A stretch of DNA of 64,000 nucleotides from Oceanobacillus piezotolerans (GTDB lineage Bacteria > Bacillota > Bacilli > Bacillales > Amphibacillaceae), in NCBI RefSeq assembly GCF_003665065.1, contig NZ_RCHR01000002.1:186001-250000 (forward strand), in the 5' to 3' direction. Positions 21,478-31,151 of this stretch are shown one piece after another. Every line of letters starts with the position of its first letter. Position 1 is the stretch's first letter. The position numbers and the translations under genes were made by a program. Under the pieces are notes generated by a model. That model had not been told where the DNA came from. It saw nothing but the letters and a program-made list of their open reading frames with translations, and searched no databases.

Positions 21478-22905
21478 TTATTTTAAGTACGGAACTGGGT
21501 TTACTGGGTTTCCGTAACCACCTACGTGAACCTCAAAGTGTAGATGTGGTCCTGTAGAATCTCCTGTATTTCCTGTTGCACCAATCACTTGACCCTCACT
21601 TACTGCTTGTCCAACAGAAACATTAATCTGGCTTAAGTGAGCAGATACGGTTGTATAGGTTTTTCCATTAATATTATGGGTAATCATAATAGTATTACCA
21701 AATCCTCCGACCCAACCTGCACGGAATACAACTCCATCAGCTGGGGCTACCAAAGGAGTACCAGTACCAACAGCAAAGTCTGTTCCAGCATGTAGCCTGT
21801 TATAATTAAAGATTGGATGGAATCTCATACCGAAATGAGATGAAATACTACCGCTGGAAGGTCGGCTGAATATTCCACCCGAGTTTCCTTGAGATGGCTG
21901 GGTGGAAACAGTATCCTTTTTCGAATCGTTTGAACCATTTGAACCGTTTGAGACGTTTGAGCGATTTGAGCCTGAATTGTTATTTGCTGCTTCCTGCTCT
22001 TTTTGTTTTTGTTCTTGTTCTTGTTTTTGTCTCTCAGCTTCTTCTCTAGCAAGTTGTTCCAGTTCACTCTTCTTATCTTGAGCTAGCTGTAATGCTTTTT
22101 GTTTGGCAGCTGCTTCCGCTTGTAAAATCTCTTGCTCTTCTTCATAGCTTAGAGCAATCTCTTCCAATTCTGCATGTTCTTCCTCTAGTTGAGCCATTAG
22201 AGATTCTTTTTCAGCTAGCTGGTCGTCTAATTGACCTTTTAATGCTACTAATTCTTCCTTCTGCGCTTCTAATGCAACTTTCTTATCTTCAACTTCAGCT
22301 TTTTTGTTTTCTACTTCTTTTTTATTTGCCTCTAATGCTTTTTTATCTTCTTTTTGTTGATCCATAATCTCTTTATCTTGTCCCATAATGGTGGAAACAG
22401 AAATGGATCTGCTGATAAAGTCACCAAAGCTCTTTGCACCAAAAATCACTTCCATGTAATTCATTTCTCCACCACTTTGTTGAATGGAGCGAAGACGATC
22501 TTTTAATAGAAGATCTCGTTTCTCTATTTTTTCAATCAACTCATTAATCTCATTTTTTAATGTGTTGATTTCTTGTTCTAATTTTTTAATTTCCTGGTTT
22601 GTTGTTTCAATTTCATTCTCTTTTGTTGTAATTTTATCATTCGTATCTTTAAGCTTTTTATCAATACTATTAATCTCTGTTTCTACCGACGTCTGTTGAT
22701 TTAAATTTTCATTAATCTTTTTTTCAGTGTCTTTTTTATTCGATTCTATTCCGCTCTGTTTCTCTTCAATCTCTTTCTTTTCCTCTTGAATGGCTTCAAT
22801 TTCCTTCTCAACATCACCTACTGATTCAGCTGAAACTGCCAGTGGAGTAGCAATCATTGTTGACAATAGACCAGCTGTTAACAAACCGTACAAAACTTTC
22901 TTCAA
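21478..22905 (-). CDS. Coiled-coil M23 peptidoglycan hydrolase, EnvC/PcsB-like
   Basis: 475 residues. A Sec signal peptide ends at about residue 26 (AVSA). A long coiled coil rich in E, K and Q runs from about 27 to 290, broken near residues 150-165 by the conserved YMEVIFGAKSFGDFISR segment shared with EnvC/PcsB/CwlO proteins. A low-complexity Ser/Asn/Gly linker follows, then an M23 LytM domain (about 355-475) with HAGTDFAVGTGTP and GPHLHFEV supplying the zinc ligands. It starts with TTG 22905 behind GAGGAA. Its position next to ftsEX suggests it is the hydrolase that FtsEX activates; in B. subtilis that partner is CwlO, which has an NlpC/P60 domain and lies elsewhere. Confidence 0.9.
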   Translation of the reverse strand: MKKVLYGLLTAGLLSTMIATPLAVSAESVGDVEKEIEAIQEEKKEIEEKQSGIESNKKDTEKKINENLNQQTSVETEINSIDKKLKDTNDKITTKENEIETTNQEIKKLEQEINTLKNEINELIEKIEKRDLLLKDRLRSIQQSGGEMNYMEVIFGAKSFGDFISRSISVSTIMGQDKEIMDQQKEDKKALEANKKEVENKKAEVEDKKVALEAQKEELVALKGQLDDQLAEKESLMAQLEEEHAELEEIALSYEEEQEILQAEAAAKQKALQLAQDKKSELEQLAREEAERQKQEQEQKQKEQEAANNNSGSNRSNVSNGSNGSNDSKKDTVSTQPSQGNSGGIFSRPSSGSISSHFGMRFHPIFNYNRLHAGTDFAVGTGTPLVAPADGVVFRAGWVGGFGNTIMITHNINGKTYTTVSAHLSQINVSVGQAVSEGQVIGATGNTGDSTGPHLHFEVHVGGYGNPVNPVPYLK

Positions 22906-23034
22906 TTTCTCGATTCCTCACTTTCATAGAGTTACATTTGGATAAACTATGTATGTTTTTGGAAATACCAGCTAATTAGCAGGTATTTCCTAACTATCTT
23001 GCCAGAAAGGAAAGCTTAACCTTTCTATTATCAC

Positions 23035-23928
23035 TTATACTTTAAGGAATTTACGAATACTCATGACACTTCCCCATACACCAATCAAAGCTCCAATAGC
23101 TAAAACAAGAAGAGATAACTGCCATGCAAATGGATTAAATGGCAATACTTCTACGAAACTGAAGGAGACAGTTCCTGCTAATGAGTTATCTAAGTAATAG
23201 TAACCTACTAATATACACGCAATTGGAATAACAGAACCCAACACTCCAAGTAATAACCCTTCAATAAAGAATGGCCAACGGATAAATCCATTAGTAGCAC
23301 CGACCAGTTTCATGATTCCAATTTCCCTGCTTCTTGCCATGATTGTAATTTTGATTGTATTAGAGATAAGGAAGATCGCTGTAAATACAAGGGCTGCGAT
23401 AAGCACTAATCCTATTACTCTAGCATAATTATTAAAGGTAAATAATTGGTCTACAACATCTTGTCCAAATACCACTTTCTCAACATGGTCGAATTTTTCT
23501 ATCTCAGCAGCAATTGGTTCTGTATTTTCTGGGTTTGCTGCCTTGACCACATAAACGTGATTCAATGGATTATCTTGCTCAAACATATTCCATGCATCGC
23601 CTTCTTCACCCATGCCTGATATAAGCTTTTCAAGCTCCTGGTCATTTGAAGAAAAGCTGACGGATTCTACACCGTTAATTTCTTTTATTTGCTCACCTAA
23701 TGCTAAAACATCTTCTTGAGTTGCTGTTAAGTCAATTAACGTATTAATCTGTACATCGTCTTCTATGTTATTTGCCATCTCATTTAGATTGAGAACTAAG
23801 GCAAGAAATGCTGCTACTAATATTAAGGTTGTCGTTACCGCACCAATCGAAGCGACCGTCATCCATCCATTTCTTATGATGTTCTTGCTGCCTGCTTTAA
23901 TGTGCCGGGATAATGTTCTAAATTTCAT
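23035..23928 (-). CDS. ftsX: Cell-division ABC transporter permease FtsX
   Basis: 297-residue membrane subunit with four transmembrane segments and a large extracytoplasmic loop (about 50-170) that binds a hydrolase activator. The frame extends upstream to 24066 inside ftsE, but ATG 23928 with GAGGAGAG gives MKFRTLSRHIKAGSKNIIRNGWMT, the standard FtsX start and about the B. subtilis length (296). It overlaps the end of ftsE by 11 bases, so the two are translationally coupled. With FtsE it controls peptidoglycan hydrolysis rather than transport. Confidence 0.95.
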   Translation of the reverse strand: MKFRTLSRHIKAGSKNIIRNGWMTVASIGAVTTTLILVAAFLALVLNLNEMANNIEDDVQINTLIDLTATQEDVLALGEQIKEINGVESVSFSSNDQELEKLISGMGEEGDAWNMFEQDNPLNHVYVVKAANPENTEPIAAEIEKFDHVEKVVFGQDVVDQLFTFNNYARVIGLVLIAALVFTAIFLISNTIKITIMARSREIGIMKLVGATNGFIRWPFFIEGLLLGVLGSVIPIACILVGYYYLDNSLAGTVSFSFVEVLPFNPFAWQLSLLVLAIGALIGVWGSVMSIRKFLKV

Positions 23929-24604
23929 AGCCGTACTCTCCTCGATCTTCATCTCGTGCAATAATTCCACTTTCAATCGCAATAACACGCTTTTTAAATT
24001 CGTTAACCAATGCTTTACTGTGCGTAGCCATAAGAACGGTAGTGCCCTTCGCATTGATTGATTCAAATGTTCTCAAAATATCTAAAGAAGTTTCGGGGTC
24101 TAAGTTTCCTGTTGGTTCGTCAGCGATGACGATTTTAGGATGATTAACAATAGCACGTGCAATCGAAACACGCTGCTGCTCTCCACCAGATAGTTCGTTT
24201 GGTGTAAAACGAGCTTTGTTTTTCAAGCCAACTGTTTCTAAAACGTCCATTACACGTTTACGTATATTACGAGGGGACTCTTCAATTACTTCTAGAGCAA
24301 ATGCAACATTTTCATATATTGTCATCTTTGGCAGAAGCTTAAAGTCCTGGAATACCACGCCAATGTTTCGACGAAAATACGGGATATTCTTTTCTTTAAT
24401 TGTCACTAAGTCTGTATTTTGAACTAAAATAGAACCTTCGGTGGGTTTTTCCTCTCGATATATCAGCTTAATAAATGTCGATTTTCCCGCTCCACTAGGT
24501 CCAACGATATAGACAAATTCACCTTGCTCAATCTTTATACTCACGCCATTTAGTGCAGTAACACCATTAGGATAGGTTTTATAAACATTATTCATTTCTA
24601 TCAT
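23918..24604 (-). CDS. ftsE: Cell-division ABC transporter ATP-binding protein FtsE
   Basis: 228-residue ABC ATPase partner of FtsX. Walker A GPSGAGKST (36-44), signature ELSGGEQQRVSIARA, Walker B KIVIADEPTGNLDP and switch histidine TVLMATHSKAL are intact. First gene of ftsE-ftsX-(M23). ATG 24604 is preceded by AAAGGTGATT. Length is normal. Confidence 0.97.
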   Translation of the reverse strand: MIEMNNVYKTYPNGVTALNGVSIKIEQGEFVYIVGPSGAGKSTFIKLIYREEKPTEGSILVQNTDLVTIKEKNIPYFRRNIGVVFQDFKLLPKMTIYENVAFALEVIEESPRNIRKRVMDVLETVGLKNKARFTPNELSGGEQQRVSIARAIVNHPKIVIADEPTGNLDPETSLDILRTFESINAKGTTVLMATHSKALVNEFKKRVIAIESGIIARDEDRGEYGYEI

Positions 24605-24955
24605 ACATAATCACCTTTACAAATATTAATATTGTAAATTGTCGATTTTAATCTATCACTACTAGTTTAGTATGTAGCTGACAATTAACCTTCTACATTA
24701 TATCATTTTTCGCCAATAATTTTAGGTTAAATAATATTACATTTATATTTCATTATTGGTATTTATGTAAAGTCCTTGAAATTTTTCATGTTTTTTTCAA
24801 TCCTTTGATGACAAGGCTAATATTTGCTTTCCTCTCTACAATAATGTTCATAACCTTACAGGACATACCATAAAACCTTAATACATTCAATAGGTCTTTA
24901 GACAAAAAAACCTGTCCACTTATACAAGCAGCCAGGCTTTCTCCTGTAAAATAAT
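24605..24955. other. Intergenic region between cccB and ftsE
   Basis: Very AT-rich. Apart from the cccB terminator (24904-24936) I see no gene, repeat or clear promoter. Confidence 0.6.
24904..24936 (-). terminator. Intrinsic terminator after cccB
   Basis: CCTG (24911-24914) and CAGG (24933-24936), plus an inner CTT/AAG pair, make a modest hairpin. On the minus strand it is followed by seven T (24904-24910). Confidence 0.65.
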
Positions 24956-25303
24956 CTACTGTTTTTCCGCTAACCAGGAAGTAAGATTTTCTAATTCTTC
25001 TCCAGCAACAGATTGGGCAGGCATTGTCCCAATTCCATTCTGTACGATTTCAGCTATTTCATCCTGTGTATATTTTGAACCAATCTGATTCAATGCAGGA
25101 CCTACTCCTCCAGACAGATCCGCACCATGACAAGCTGCACAGTTCGTTGCATATTCCTCTTCACCAGCCGAAACTGTTTCACCTTGTTCTGTTTCAGCAG
25201 CTCCATTATCATCAGGCTCTTCACTAGCTCCATCTTCTCCGTCGCCACAAGCAGCAAGTGCTAGCATCGATAAAAAGAATAAAGTCAATAAGCTTTTTTT
25301 CAT
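24956..25303 (-). CDS. cccB: Lipid-anchored cytochrome c-551
   Basis: 115-residue membrane-tethered electron carrier. It has a lipoprotein signal with lipobox LALAAC (Cys19), an acidic linker of about 30 residues, and one haem c domain with CAACH and the methionine ligand in IGTMPAQ. The start is ATG 25303 behind AGGGGGGA; an upstream in-frame start at 25324 would precede the signal peptide without its own SD. B. subtilis CccB is the same type, and the position next to ftsE and prfB is conserved. It probably donates electrons to a terminal oxidase. Confidence 0.92.
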   Translation of the reverse strand: MKKSLLTLFFLSMLALAACGDGEDGASEEPDDNGAAETEQGETVSAGEEEYATNCAACHGADLSGGVGPALNQIGSKYTQDEIAEIVQNGIGTMPAQSVAGEELENLTSWLAEKQ

Positions 25304-25351
25304 AAAAAAATCCCCCCTATTCATTCTAATAAATGTTCTAATGTCTCTATT

Positions 25352-25377
25352 ATACCCCTTCTGCTATTTTTTTAAAT
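25352..25377 (-). promoter_or_regulatory. Candidate cccB promoter, sigma-A or sigma-B
   Basis: On the minus strand ATTTAA (25372-25377), 14 bases, then GGGTAT (25352-25357) resembles sigma-B (GTTTAA/GGGTAT, one mismatch). GGGTAT overlaps TATAAT, a perfect sigma-A -10 without a good -35. The sequence alone does not decide between them. Confidence 0.4.
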
Positions 25378-25514
25378 ATTGCTATGCGTCTCATTTCCCA
25401 TGCAAATGGTGACTAACCCTTAGCAGACAGCATTTATCGTCATTTATGGCAAATTATCGAAAAGGAGAAATTAAAGAGATTTTAATAGAAAACAAGGAAT
25501 AATTACTTGTTTGT

Positions 25515-25549
25515 TAATAAAAAAAGAGCAGCTATAACACTGCCCTTTT
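25515..25549 (-). terminator. Intrinsic terminator after prfB
   Basis: AAAAGAGCAG (25522-25531) pairs with CTGCCCTTTT (25540-25549) with one G-T wobble. On the minus strand it continues into TTTTTTTATTAAC. Confidence 0.85.
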
Positions 25550-25557
25550 GCTTCGTT

Positions 25558-26659
25558 TTATTTAATTTGTAATCGCAAATATGCATCAATAAACGGATCG
25601 ATCTCACCGTCCATTACAGCTTGAGTATTCCCGACTTCCGTATTGGTTCGATGGTCCTTAACCATGGAATAGGGATGGAAAACATAGGAACGAATCTGGC
25701 TACCCCAGCCGATTTCTTTTTGTTCCCCACGTATCTCGGCTAGTTCTTGCTGTTGTTTTTCGATCTCCAGTTGATAAAGTTTTGATTTCAGCATTTTCAT
25801 TGCTGCTTCTCTATTCTTTATTTGTGAACGCTCATTTTGACAAGTAACTACAATATTGGTTGGCAAGTGTGTAATACGGATGGCAGAATCTGTTGTGTTA
25901 ACGTGCTGCCCACCAGCACCACTTGCACGATAAGTGTCTACTTTAATATCTTCTGAACGTATCTCAATATCAACATCATCTGACATTTCAGGCGTAACAT
26001 CACAAGATACAAATGAAGTATGACGTCTGCCTGAAGAATCGAAAGGAGAAATTCGAACTAAACGATGGACTCCCTTCTCTGCTTTTAGATAACCATACGC
26101 GTTATGACCTTTAATGAGCAGTGTTACACTTTTCACTCCAGCTTCTTCTCCTGGTAAATAGTCAATTGTCTCTACCTTAAAGCCTCGATCCTCCGCCCAG
26201 CGCTGATACATACGAAGCAGCATGCTAGCCCAGTCCTGCGACTCTGTCCCACCTGCTCCTGGATGCAATTCTAGAATTGCGTTATTGGCATCATATGGTT
26301 CACTTAATAAGAGCTGTAATTCAAAAGCATCAACATCTTTCATGAAGGAAGTTAATTCTTCATTTAGATCATCAAATAGCTCTTGATCATTTTCCTCTCT
26401 TACAAGTTCATAGGAAACTTCCATATTTTCATAACGTTCTTCCATGCTCCGAAAGCTATTAATGACCTCTTTCAACTGGTTTGATTCATTAATAACCTTT
26501 TGCGCTTCATCTTGCTTATCCCAGAATTGCGGGTCAGTCATTCGCTGCTCAAGTTCTCTTAGACGTTCCTCTTTTACATCTAAGTCAAAGAGACCCCCTA
26601 AAGTTTTCAATTGTTGATGCTATTTTTTCTAATTCATTTCTAATTTCTGCTAGTTCCAT
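25558..26659 (-). CDS. prfB: Peptide chain release factor 2, with programmed +1 frameshift
   Basis: Release factor for UGA and UAA. The frame opens at ATG 26659 (SD GAGGTGA) and reads 24 codons to an in-frame TGA at 26585-26587 in the context AGGGGGTCTCTTTGAC. This is the classic RF2 autoregulatory site: an internal SD, the slippery CTT and TGA. After +1 slippage translation continues at GAC (26586) to the stop at 25558, giving 366 residues, the B. subtilis length. The SPF-type specificity region ([10 protein letters not shown] nearby) and [15 protein letters not shown] (peptidyl-tRNA hydrolysis GGQ) are intact. The feature spans both frames. Confidence 0.96.
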
Positions 26660-26687
26660 ACTTTCACCTCATACATTCTCTCAGTAA

Positions 26688-26714
26688 AACACTCCCTCCA
26701 TAGAAGGAAGTGTT
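26688..26714 (-). terminator. Weak terminator-like hairpin after secA
   Basis: AACACTCCCTC (26688-26698) pairs with GAAGGAAGTGTT (26703-26714) allowing G-T wobbles. Only TTTTAC follows on the minus strand, so secA transcripts may read into prfB. Confidence 0.55.
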
Positions 26715-26725
26715 ACCACTCTTTT

Positions 26726-29239
26726 TTAATTTTTTCCATGACAGTTTTTATATTTCTTTCCACTACCACAAGGACATGGATCGTTTCTGCCAACATCCAC
26801 TTGTTTTACAAATGGTTTACGCGCTTTTTTCTTCTCTTGATCACCAGAAACTGCTTGAGTATTTTTAACCACTTCTTGACGTTGCAGATTATCACGTATT
26901 TGAGCCTTCATAATATATTTCGCTACTTCATCTTCAATGTTTGCAACCATCTCTTCAAACATATTAAAGCCTTCTAATTGGTATTCACGCAATGGATCAT
27001 TTTGTCCATAAGCACGTAAATGTATCCCTTGACGCAGTTGATCCATTTGATCGATATGATCCATCCATTTTGTATCTACTACGCGTAATACGATCACCTT
27101 CTGGAATTCTTGGAATTGCTCCGGAGTCAATTCCTGAGATTTTTCATCGTATTTTGCTTGTACTTTCCCAAAGATAAAGTCTATGAGTTCATCTGCTTCC
27201 TTATCCTTAAGATCGGTAACCGAAATAGAATCTTCATCTAAAAGATTACCCTTGGTATGATCTACTATTGCTTGGAGGTTCCAATTCGCTTCGTCATTAT
27301 CCTGGGTATGTGTCGCGACAACACGCTCAAGAGAGGATTTAATCATATTTTCAATAACTTCACGAATGTTCTCTCCTGCGTCAATAATTTCAAAGCGCTG
27401 TTTATAAATAATTTCACGCTGTTCCCGTAAAACATCGTCATAAGCAAGTACAGTTTTACGAGCATCAAAGTTGTTACCTTCTACACGTTTCTGTGCCGAT
27501 TCTACAGCACGGGATACCATTTTACTCTCAATTGGCTGTGAATCGTCCATTCCTAAACGATCCATCATCGCTTTAAGGTTGTCAGAACCGAAACGACGCA
27601 TTAACTCGTCTTCCATCGACAAGTAAAACTGGGTAACCCCTGGATCTCCTTGACGACCAGAACGACCACGGAGCTGATTGTCGATACGACGGGATTCATG
27701 TCGCTCGGTACCAATGACAGCAAGCCCACCAAGTTCTTTTACGCCTTCTCCTAGTTTAATATCGGTACCACGACCAGCCATGTTTGTTGCAATCGTTACG
27801 GAACCTTTTTGTCCAGCTCCTTCAATAATTTCTGCTTCCTTGAAGTGATTCTTTGCATTCAATACATTATGCTTAATTCCTGCTTTTTTAAGATATGCTG
27901 AGATAAGTTCCGATGTTTCCACCGCAACCGTACCAACTAGAACTGGCTGTCCCTTTTGATTACGTTCCTTTATTTCTTCTACTACAGCACGGAATTTCCC
28001 GTCCATCGTTTTATAAATAAGGTCCGCTTTATCGTCACGAACGATTTCTCGATTCGTTGGAATGACAATAACATCCATGTTATAAATATTTCGGAATTCT
28101 TCTTCTTCCGTTTTAGCTGTACCTGTCATACCAGCAAGCTTATTATACATTCTGAAGAAGTTCTGGAAGGTAATGGAAGCTAAGGTCATGCTTTCATTTT
28201 GAATTTGCAGGCCTTCCTTCGCTTCGATTGCTTGGTGTAAACCGTCACTATAGCGACGTCCTTTCATCAATCGACCAGTAAAGGAGTCAATAATAACGAC
28301 TTCTCCGTCCTGTACCATGTAATCTACATCTTTATGCATCGATACATGTGCTTTTAATGCTTGGCTAATGTGGTGAGTCAAGGATACATTATCCAAGTCG
28401 TATAGATTCTCGACATGGAAAAACTTCTCGGCCTTATTATTCCCTTCTTCTGTTAGCCTGACACCTTTTGTTTTTTCATCATAGGTATAGTCGGTTTCTC
28501 CATTTAATGTAACGACAAAGCTATTCGCTTGTTGATATAGCGAAGCAGACTTCTTCGCTGAACCAGAGATAATAAGCGGGGTTCTTGCTTCATCAATTAA
28601 TATGGAGTCAACCTCATCAATAATTGCAAAGTTTAGTGGCCTTTGTACCATTTGATGTTTATAAAGCACCATATTATCTCTTAAATAGTCGAAGCCGAAT
28701 TCATTATTTGTTCCATACGTAATATCACACAGATAGGCTTCTCTTTTCTCTTCCTTGGAGAGGCCATTCCCGTTTAAACCAACAGTCAAGCCAAGATATT
28801 GGAACAGCTTGCCCATTTCCGCTGCATCACGATCTGCCAGGTATTCATTCACCGTGATAATATGGACCCCTTTTCCTTCCAACGCATTTAAATAAGCAGG
28901 GAGTGTGGAAGCCAGTGTTTTACCTTCCCCAGTTTTCATTTCAGCGATGTTGCCCTCATGAATGGCCATCCCACCTATTAGCTGTACATTGTAGGGGCGC
29001 ATATTAAATACGCGCTTGGAGGCTTCACGAACAACAGCAAAAGCTTCCACTAATAAATCATCTAGCGTTTCTCCATTTTTAATACGCTCTTTAAATTCTG
29101 CAGTTTTTTGTTGAAGTTCTTCCTCGCTTAGTTTTTCCATTGTTGGTTCAAGCGCTTCTATTTGATCTACTTTCTTCTGCATACGATTTAGTTGTTTTTT
29201 ATTGCCATCACCGAATATTTTCGTCAATAATCCTGCCAT
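26726..29239 (-). CDS. secA: Preprotein translocase ATPase SecA
   Basis: 837-residue motor of the Sec pathway. NBD1 has Walker A MKTGEGKT (about 101-108) and the DEVD box in [13 protein letters not shown]2 has GRGTDIKLG and [11 protein letters not shown]. The C-terminal zinc motif [14 protein letters not shown] binds SecB-like partners or phospholipid. Start ATG 29239. Nothing is missing. The order secA-prfB-cccB-ftsEX is as in B. subtilis. Confidence 0.98.
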   Translation of the reverse strand: MAGLLTKIFGDGNKKQLNRMQKKVDQIEALEPTMEKLSEEELQQKTAEFKERIKNGETLDDLLVEAFAVVREASKRVFNMRPYNVQLIGGMAIHEGNIAEMKTGEGKTLASTLPAYLNALEGKGVHIITVNEYLADRDAAEMGKLFQYLGLTVGLNGNGLSKEEKREAYLCDITYGTNNEFGFDYLRDNMVLYKHQMVQRPLNFAIIDEVDSILIDEARTPLIISGSAKKSASLYQQANSFVVTLNGETDYTYDEKTKGVRLTEEGNNKAEKFFHVENLYDLDNVSLTHHISQALKAHVSMHKDVDYMVQDGEVVIIDSFTGRLMKGRRYSDGLHQAIEAKEGLQIQNESMTLASITFQNFFRMYNKLAGMTGTAKTEEEEFRNIYNMDVIVIPTNREIVRDDKADLIYKTMDGKFRAVVEEIKERNQKGQPVLVGTVAVETSELISAYLKKAGIKHNVLNAKNHFKEAEIIEGAGQKGSVTIATNMAGRGTDIKLGEGVKELGGLAVIGTERHESRRIDNQLRGRSGRQGDPGVTQFYLSMEDELMRRFGSDNLKAMMDRLGMDDSQPIESKMVSRAVESAQKRVEGNNFDARKTVLAYDDVLREQREIIYKQRFEIIDAGENIREVIENMIKSSLERVVATHTQDNDEANWNLQAIVDHTKGNLLDEDSISVTDLKDKEADELIDFIFGKVQAKYDEKSQELTPEQFQEFQKVIVLRVVDTKWMDHIDQMDQLRQGIHLRAYGQNDPLREYQLEGFNMFEEMVANIEDEVAKYIMKAQIRDNLQRQEVVKNTQAVSGDQEKKKARKPFVKQVDVGRNDPCPCGSGKKYKNCHGKN

Positions 29240-29559
29240 TATTTACGCTCCTCAATTCAAATCAATACTAGTAAGCCTTTTTTCATGTTAGAAAAGGTAA
29301 GACTTTTCCTAAGCAATATATTTAGTGAATATATTAAATTCCCAACTATATAAGAAAAATGATACTTAATTCTGCCATTGATCCTCATTTGGAACACACA
29401 CCGTATTCCATTATTATAATAATAACATTAGATAATAATTTATTACAACTGAATGGTGAAGGATTAACAAAGAGCAGAACAACAATAGAGAGTACCCGGG
29501 GGATAGGGTACTCTCTGGTAAATGAGGAAACATGAGGTCTATTTGGGGGAAATAGTTTT
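29240..29559. other. Intergenic region upstream of secA
   Basis: Contains the secA leader and a strong hairpin at 29487-29516 (perfect 11-bp AGAGAGTACCC stem, 8-base loop) just beyond the stop of the small gene at 29560. On the minus strand the hairpin is followed by ATTGTTGTTCT, so it is a terminator with an interrupted U tract. Otherwise AT-rich. Confidence 0.6.
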
Positions 29560-29727
29560 CTAGTTGGCAATATCGGAGTATACTTGATGTTTTTCTTGTT
29601 TGCTTGCCAGGTCCGTTATTCTTCGATTTGTTGCAGCTAATATTTCTACCAGCTGAGCAATAGTCTGCTCCTGCTGTTTTACTTTTTTCGACAAATGCAA
29701 TAGCGTGCTTCTCTCCTCTTCGGTCAT
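29560..29727 (-). CDS. Unrecognised 55-residue small protein, predicted helical
   Basis: An ATG at 29727 with a strong SD (AGGAGGAGGACA) opens a 55-codon frame ending in TAG at 29560. The product starts MTEEERSTLLHLSKKVKQ and continues with a regular pattern of Leu, Ile and Val at about 3-4 residue spacing (TIAQLVEILAATNRRITDL), so one amphipathic or coiled-coil helix is likely. It has no Cys, signal peptide or membrane segment. It lies alone between hpf and secA, with a hairpin (29487-29516) after it. I do not recognise the family. The SD, length and terminator support a real gene. A part in phage or regulator-type partner binding cannot be inferred. Confidence 0.72.
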   Translation of the reverse strand: MTEEERSTLLHLSKKVKQQEQTIAQLVEILAATNRRITDLASKQEKHQVYSDIAN

Positions 29728-29944
29728 TGTCCTCCTCCTATCAACTTGTTATCTTATATTTATCACATGCTAGCAAGTTTTACGAATTCATGTTTCGCTA
29801 AAATGATTGCTAATTCGACAATATATGTCTGTGATTTATTGATTTTTACAGTAAAATAGACCCATTTTACTGCTTATCATCATTCTCATCATTAAACCTT
29901 TAAGTTCCTTATAAGTATTCGACAATATTCGTCAAAGACATTAA

Positions 29945-29978
29945 TTAAAAGCGGTGCTTCTAATTAGAAACACCGCTT
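29945..29978 (-). terminator. Intrinsic terminator after hpf
   Basis: AAGCGGTG (29949-29956) pairs with CACCGCTT (29971-29978), with an inner TTCTAATTAGAA palindrome. On the minus strand it is followed by TTTTAATTAAT. Confidence 0.82.
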
Positions 29979-29993
29979 CTCTCATTGATATTT

Positions 29994-30548
29994 TTAAACG
30001 TTAGGTTCAATTAAACCATATCTTCCATCTTTGCGTCGATATACGACATTAGACTCACCTGACTTATCGTTAGTGAAAACAAAGAATTGGTGTCCAAGCA
30101 TGTCCATTTGCAGTATTGCTTCTTCTGGATCCATTGGTTTTAAGTTAAATCGTTTTGTCCTAACAATTTCAATTTCATCTTCATCAAACTCCTGCGCTTC
30201 AATGGACTCTTTCTCCATTTCAGCAAAAGCGTATTTAGGGGCACCGTTTTGACGAGTTTTACGATTAATTTTAGTTTTATATTTACGAATTTGTCTTTCT
30301 AATTTGTCTACTACTAAATCAATGGCTGCATATAAATCAAGATGCTGTACTTCTCCACGCAGTAATAGATCAGTCATCGGAATCGTTACTTCGATTCGCT
30401 GTTCGTCATTATAAACACTAATATTTACATGAACTTCTGTATTTAGTGGAGCTTCGAAATACCTTTCTAATTTACTAATCTTCTTTTCTACGTATTCTCT
30501 AATTGCACCAGTTACTTCTACATTCTCTCCACGGATGTTAAATTTCAT
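29994..30548 (-). CDS. hpf: Long-form ribosome hibernation-promoting factor (YvyD)
   Basis: 184 residues. The N-terminal domain (1-about 105) has the S30AE fold that plugs the decoding centre; the C-terminal domain (about 128-184, with RFNLKPMDPEEAILQMDMLGHQFFVFTN) dimerises to drive 100S formation. This two-domain long form is usual in Firmicutes. A textbook sigma-B promoter (30589-30613) lies 40 bases upstream, so it should be induced by general stress, as B. subtilis yvyD is. Start ATG 30548. Confidence 0.95.
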   Translation of the reverse strand: MKFNIRGENVEVTGAIREYVEKKISKLERYFEAPLNTEVHVNISVYNDEQRIEVTIPMTDLLLRGEVQHLDLYAAIDLVVDKLERQIRKYKTKINRKTRQNGAPKYAFAEMEKESIEAQEFDEDEIEIVRTKRFNLKPMDPEEAILQMDMLGHQFFVFTNDKSGESNVVYRRKDGRYGLIEPNV

Positions 30549-30588
30549 AATGAATATCCCCCTTCCTTATACTTATATTATACAATAT

Positions 30589-30613
30589 ATACCCCGTTTT
30601 TTCCTTTTTAAAC
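30589..30613 (-). promoter_or_regulatory. Sigma-B promoter of hpf
   Basis: On the minus strand GTTTAA (30608-30613), 13 bases, then GGGTAT (30589-30594). Both boxes match the sigma-B consensus exactly, and the spacing is in the normal 12-15 range. A TATAAT-like box just downstream may add basal sigma-A activity. Confidence 0.85.
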
Positions 30614-30738
30614 TTCTAGTTGTTTCTAAATTCTGTCTTTTCTGATATATAGTTTAGATTAATTTTTCCTGAATCAGTGATTCATTAAATTATTTAAAAG
30701 ATAAATCGACTTTGGAGTAGAATTTCGTATTCTCTATA

Positions 30739-30775
30739 TATAAAAAAACAGAGACACGCATGCATCTCTGTTTTT
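30739..30775 (-). terminator. Intrinsic terminator after fliT
   Basis: AAAAACAGAGA (30744-30754) pairs with TCTCTGTTTTT (30765-30775). On the minus strand it ends in TTTTTTTATATA. It closes the flaG-fliD-fliS-fliT operon. Confidence 0.9.
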
Positions 30776-30795
30776 AAACTCTAATACAGTATAAA

Positions 30796-31149
30796 TTATT
30801 TCTTTTTATCTAAATATCTGCCATCCATTATTTGTACATTTTGATAAGGATTGAGATATTTTTTATTTGAGGCTTTCTGGCGTTTAACTTGCTTCATTTC
30901 CTTCTTTAATTCCAAAAATGCCGCTTCAATTTGCCTCTGTACTCCTTCATTTAAATGGAGAAGCTCTTTTCCAAGCTGTTTTTCATCTTCGGTATATGGT
31001 GGATTAATAGATTCCATTTCCATACCTCTTTGTTCAAGTAAGTTATTTACCTTATTTATCATTTCTTCTCTATTTTTAGCCGTCATGGTTTGATCCAGAA
31101 TAGCTTTCATCTGTTTGGTCAATTCAAAGATTGGTTTGATTCGATTCAT
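30796..31149 (-). CDS. fliT: Flagellar export chaperone FliT-like
   Basis: 117 residues, predicted helical, last gene of flaG-fliD-fliS-fliT. In B. subtilis FliT is the chaperone for the cap protein FliD. Helical segments such as FELTKQMKAILDQT and QRQIEAAFLELKKEMKQVKRQ, and a basic C-terminus, fit. Sequence conservation in this family is low, so the call depends mainly on position directly after fliS (two bases apart). Start ATG 31149. Confidence 0.8.
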   Translation of the reverse strand: MNRIKPIFELTKQMKAILDQTMTAKNREEMINKVNNLLEQRGMEMESINPPYTEDEKQLGKELLHLNEGVQRQIEAAFLELKKEMKQVKRQKASNKKYLNPYQNVQIMDGRYLDKKK

Positions 31150-31151
31150 TT

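Noticed and set aside
29385..29570. 61-residue minus frame downstream of the small gene at 29560
   Set aside because: It runs through the terminator-like hairpin (29487-29516), has no SD and starts inside the small gene in another frame.
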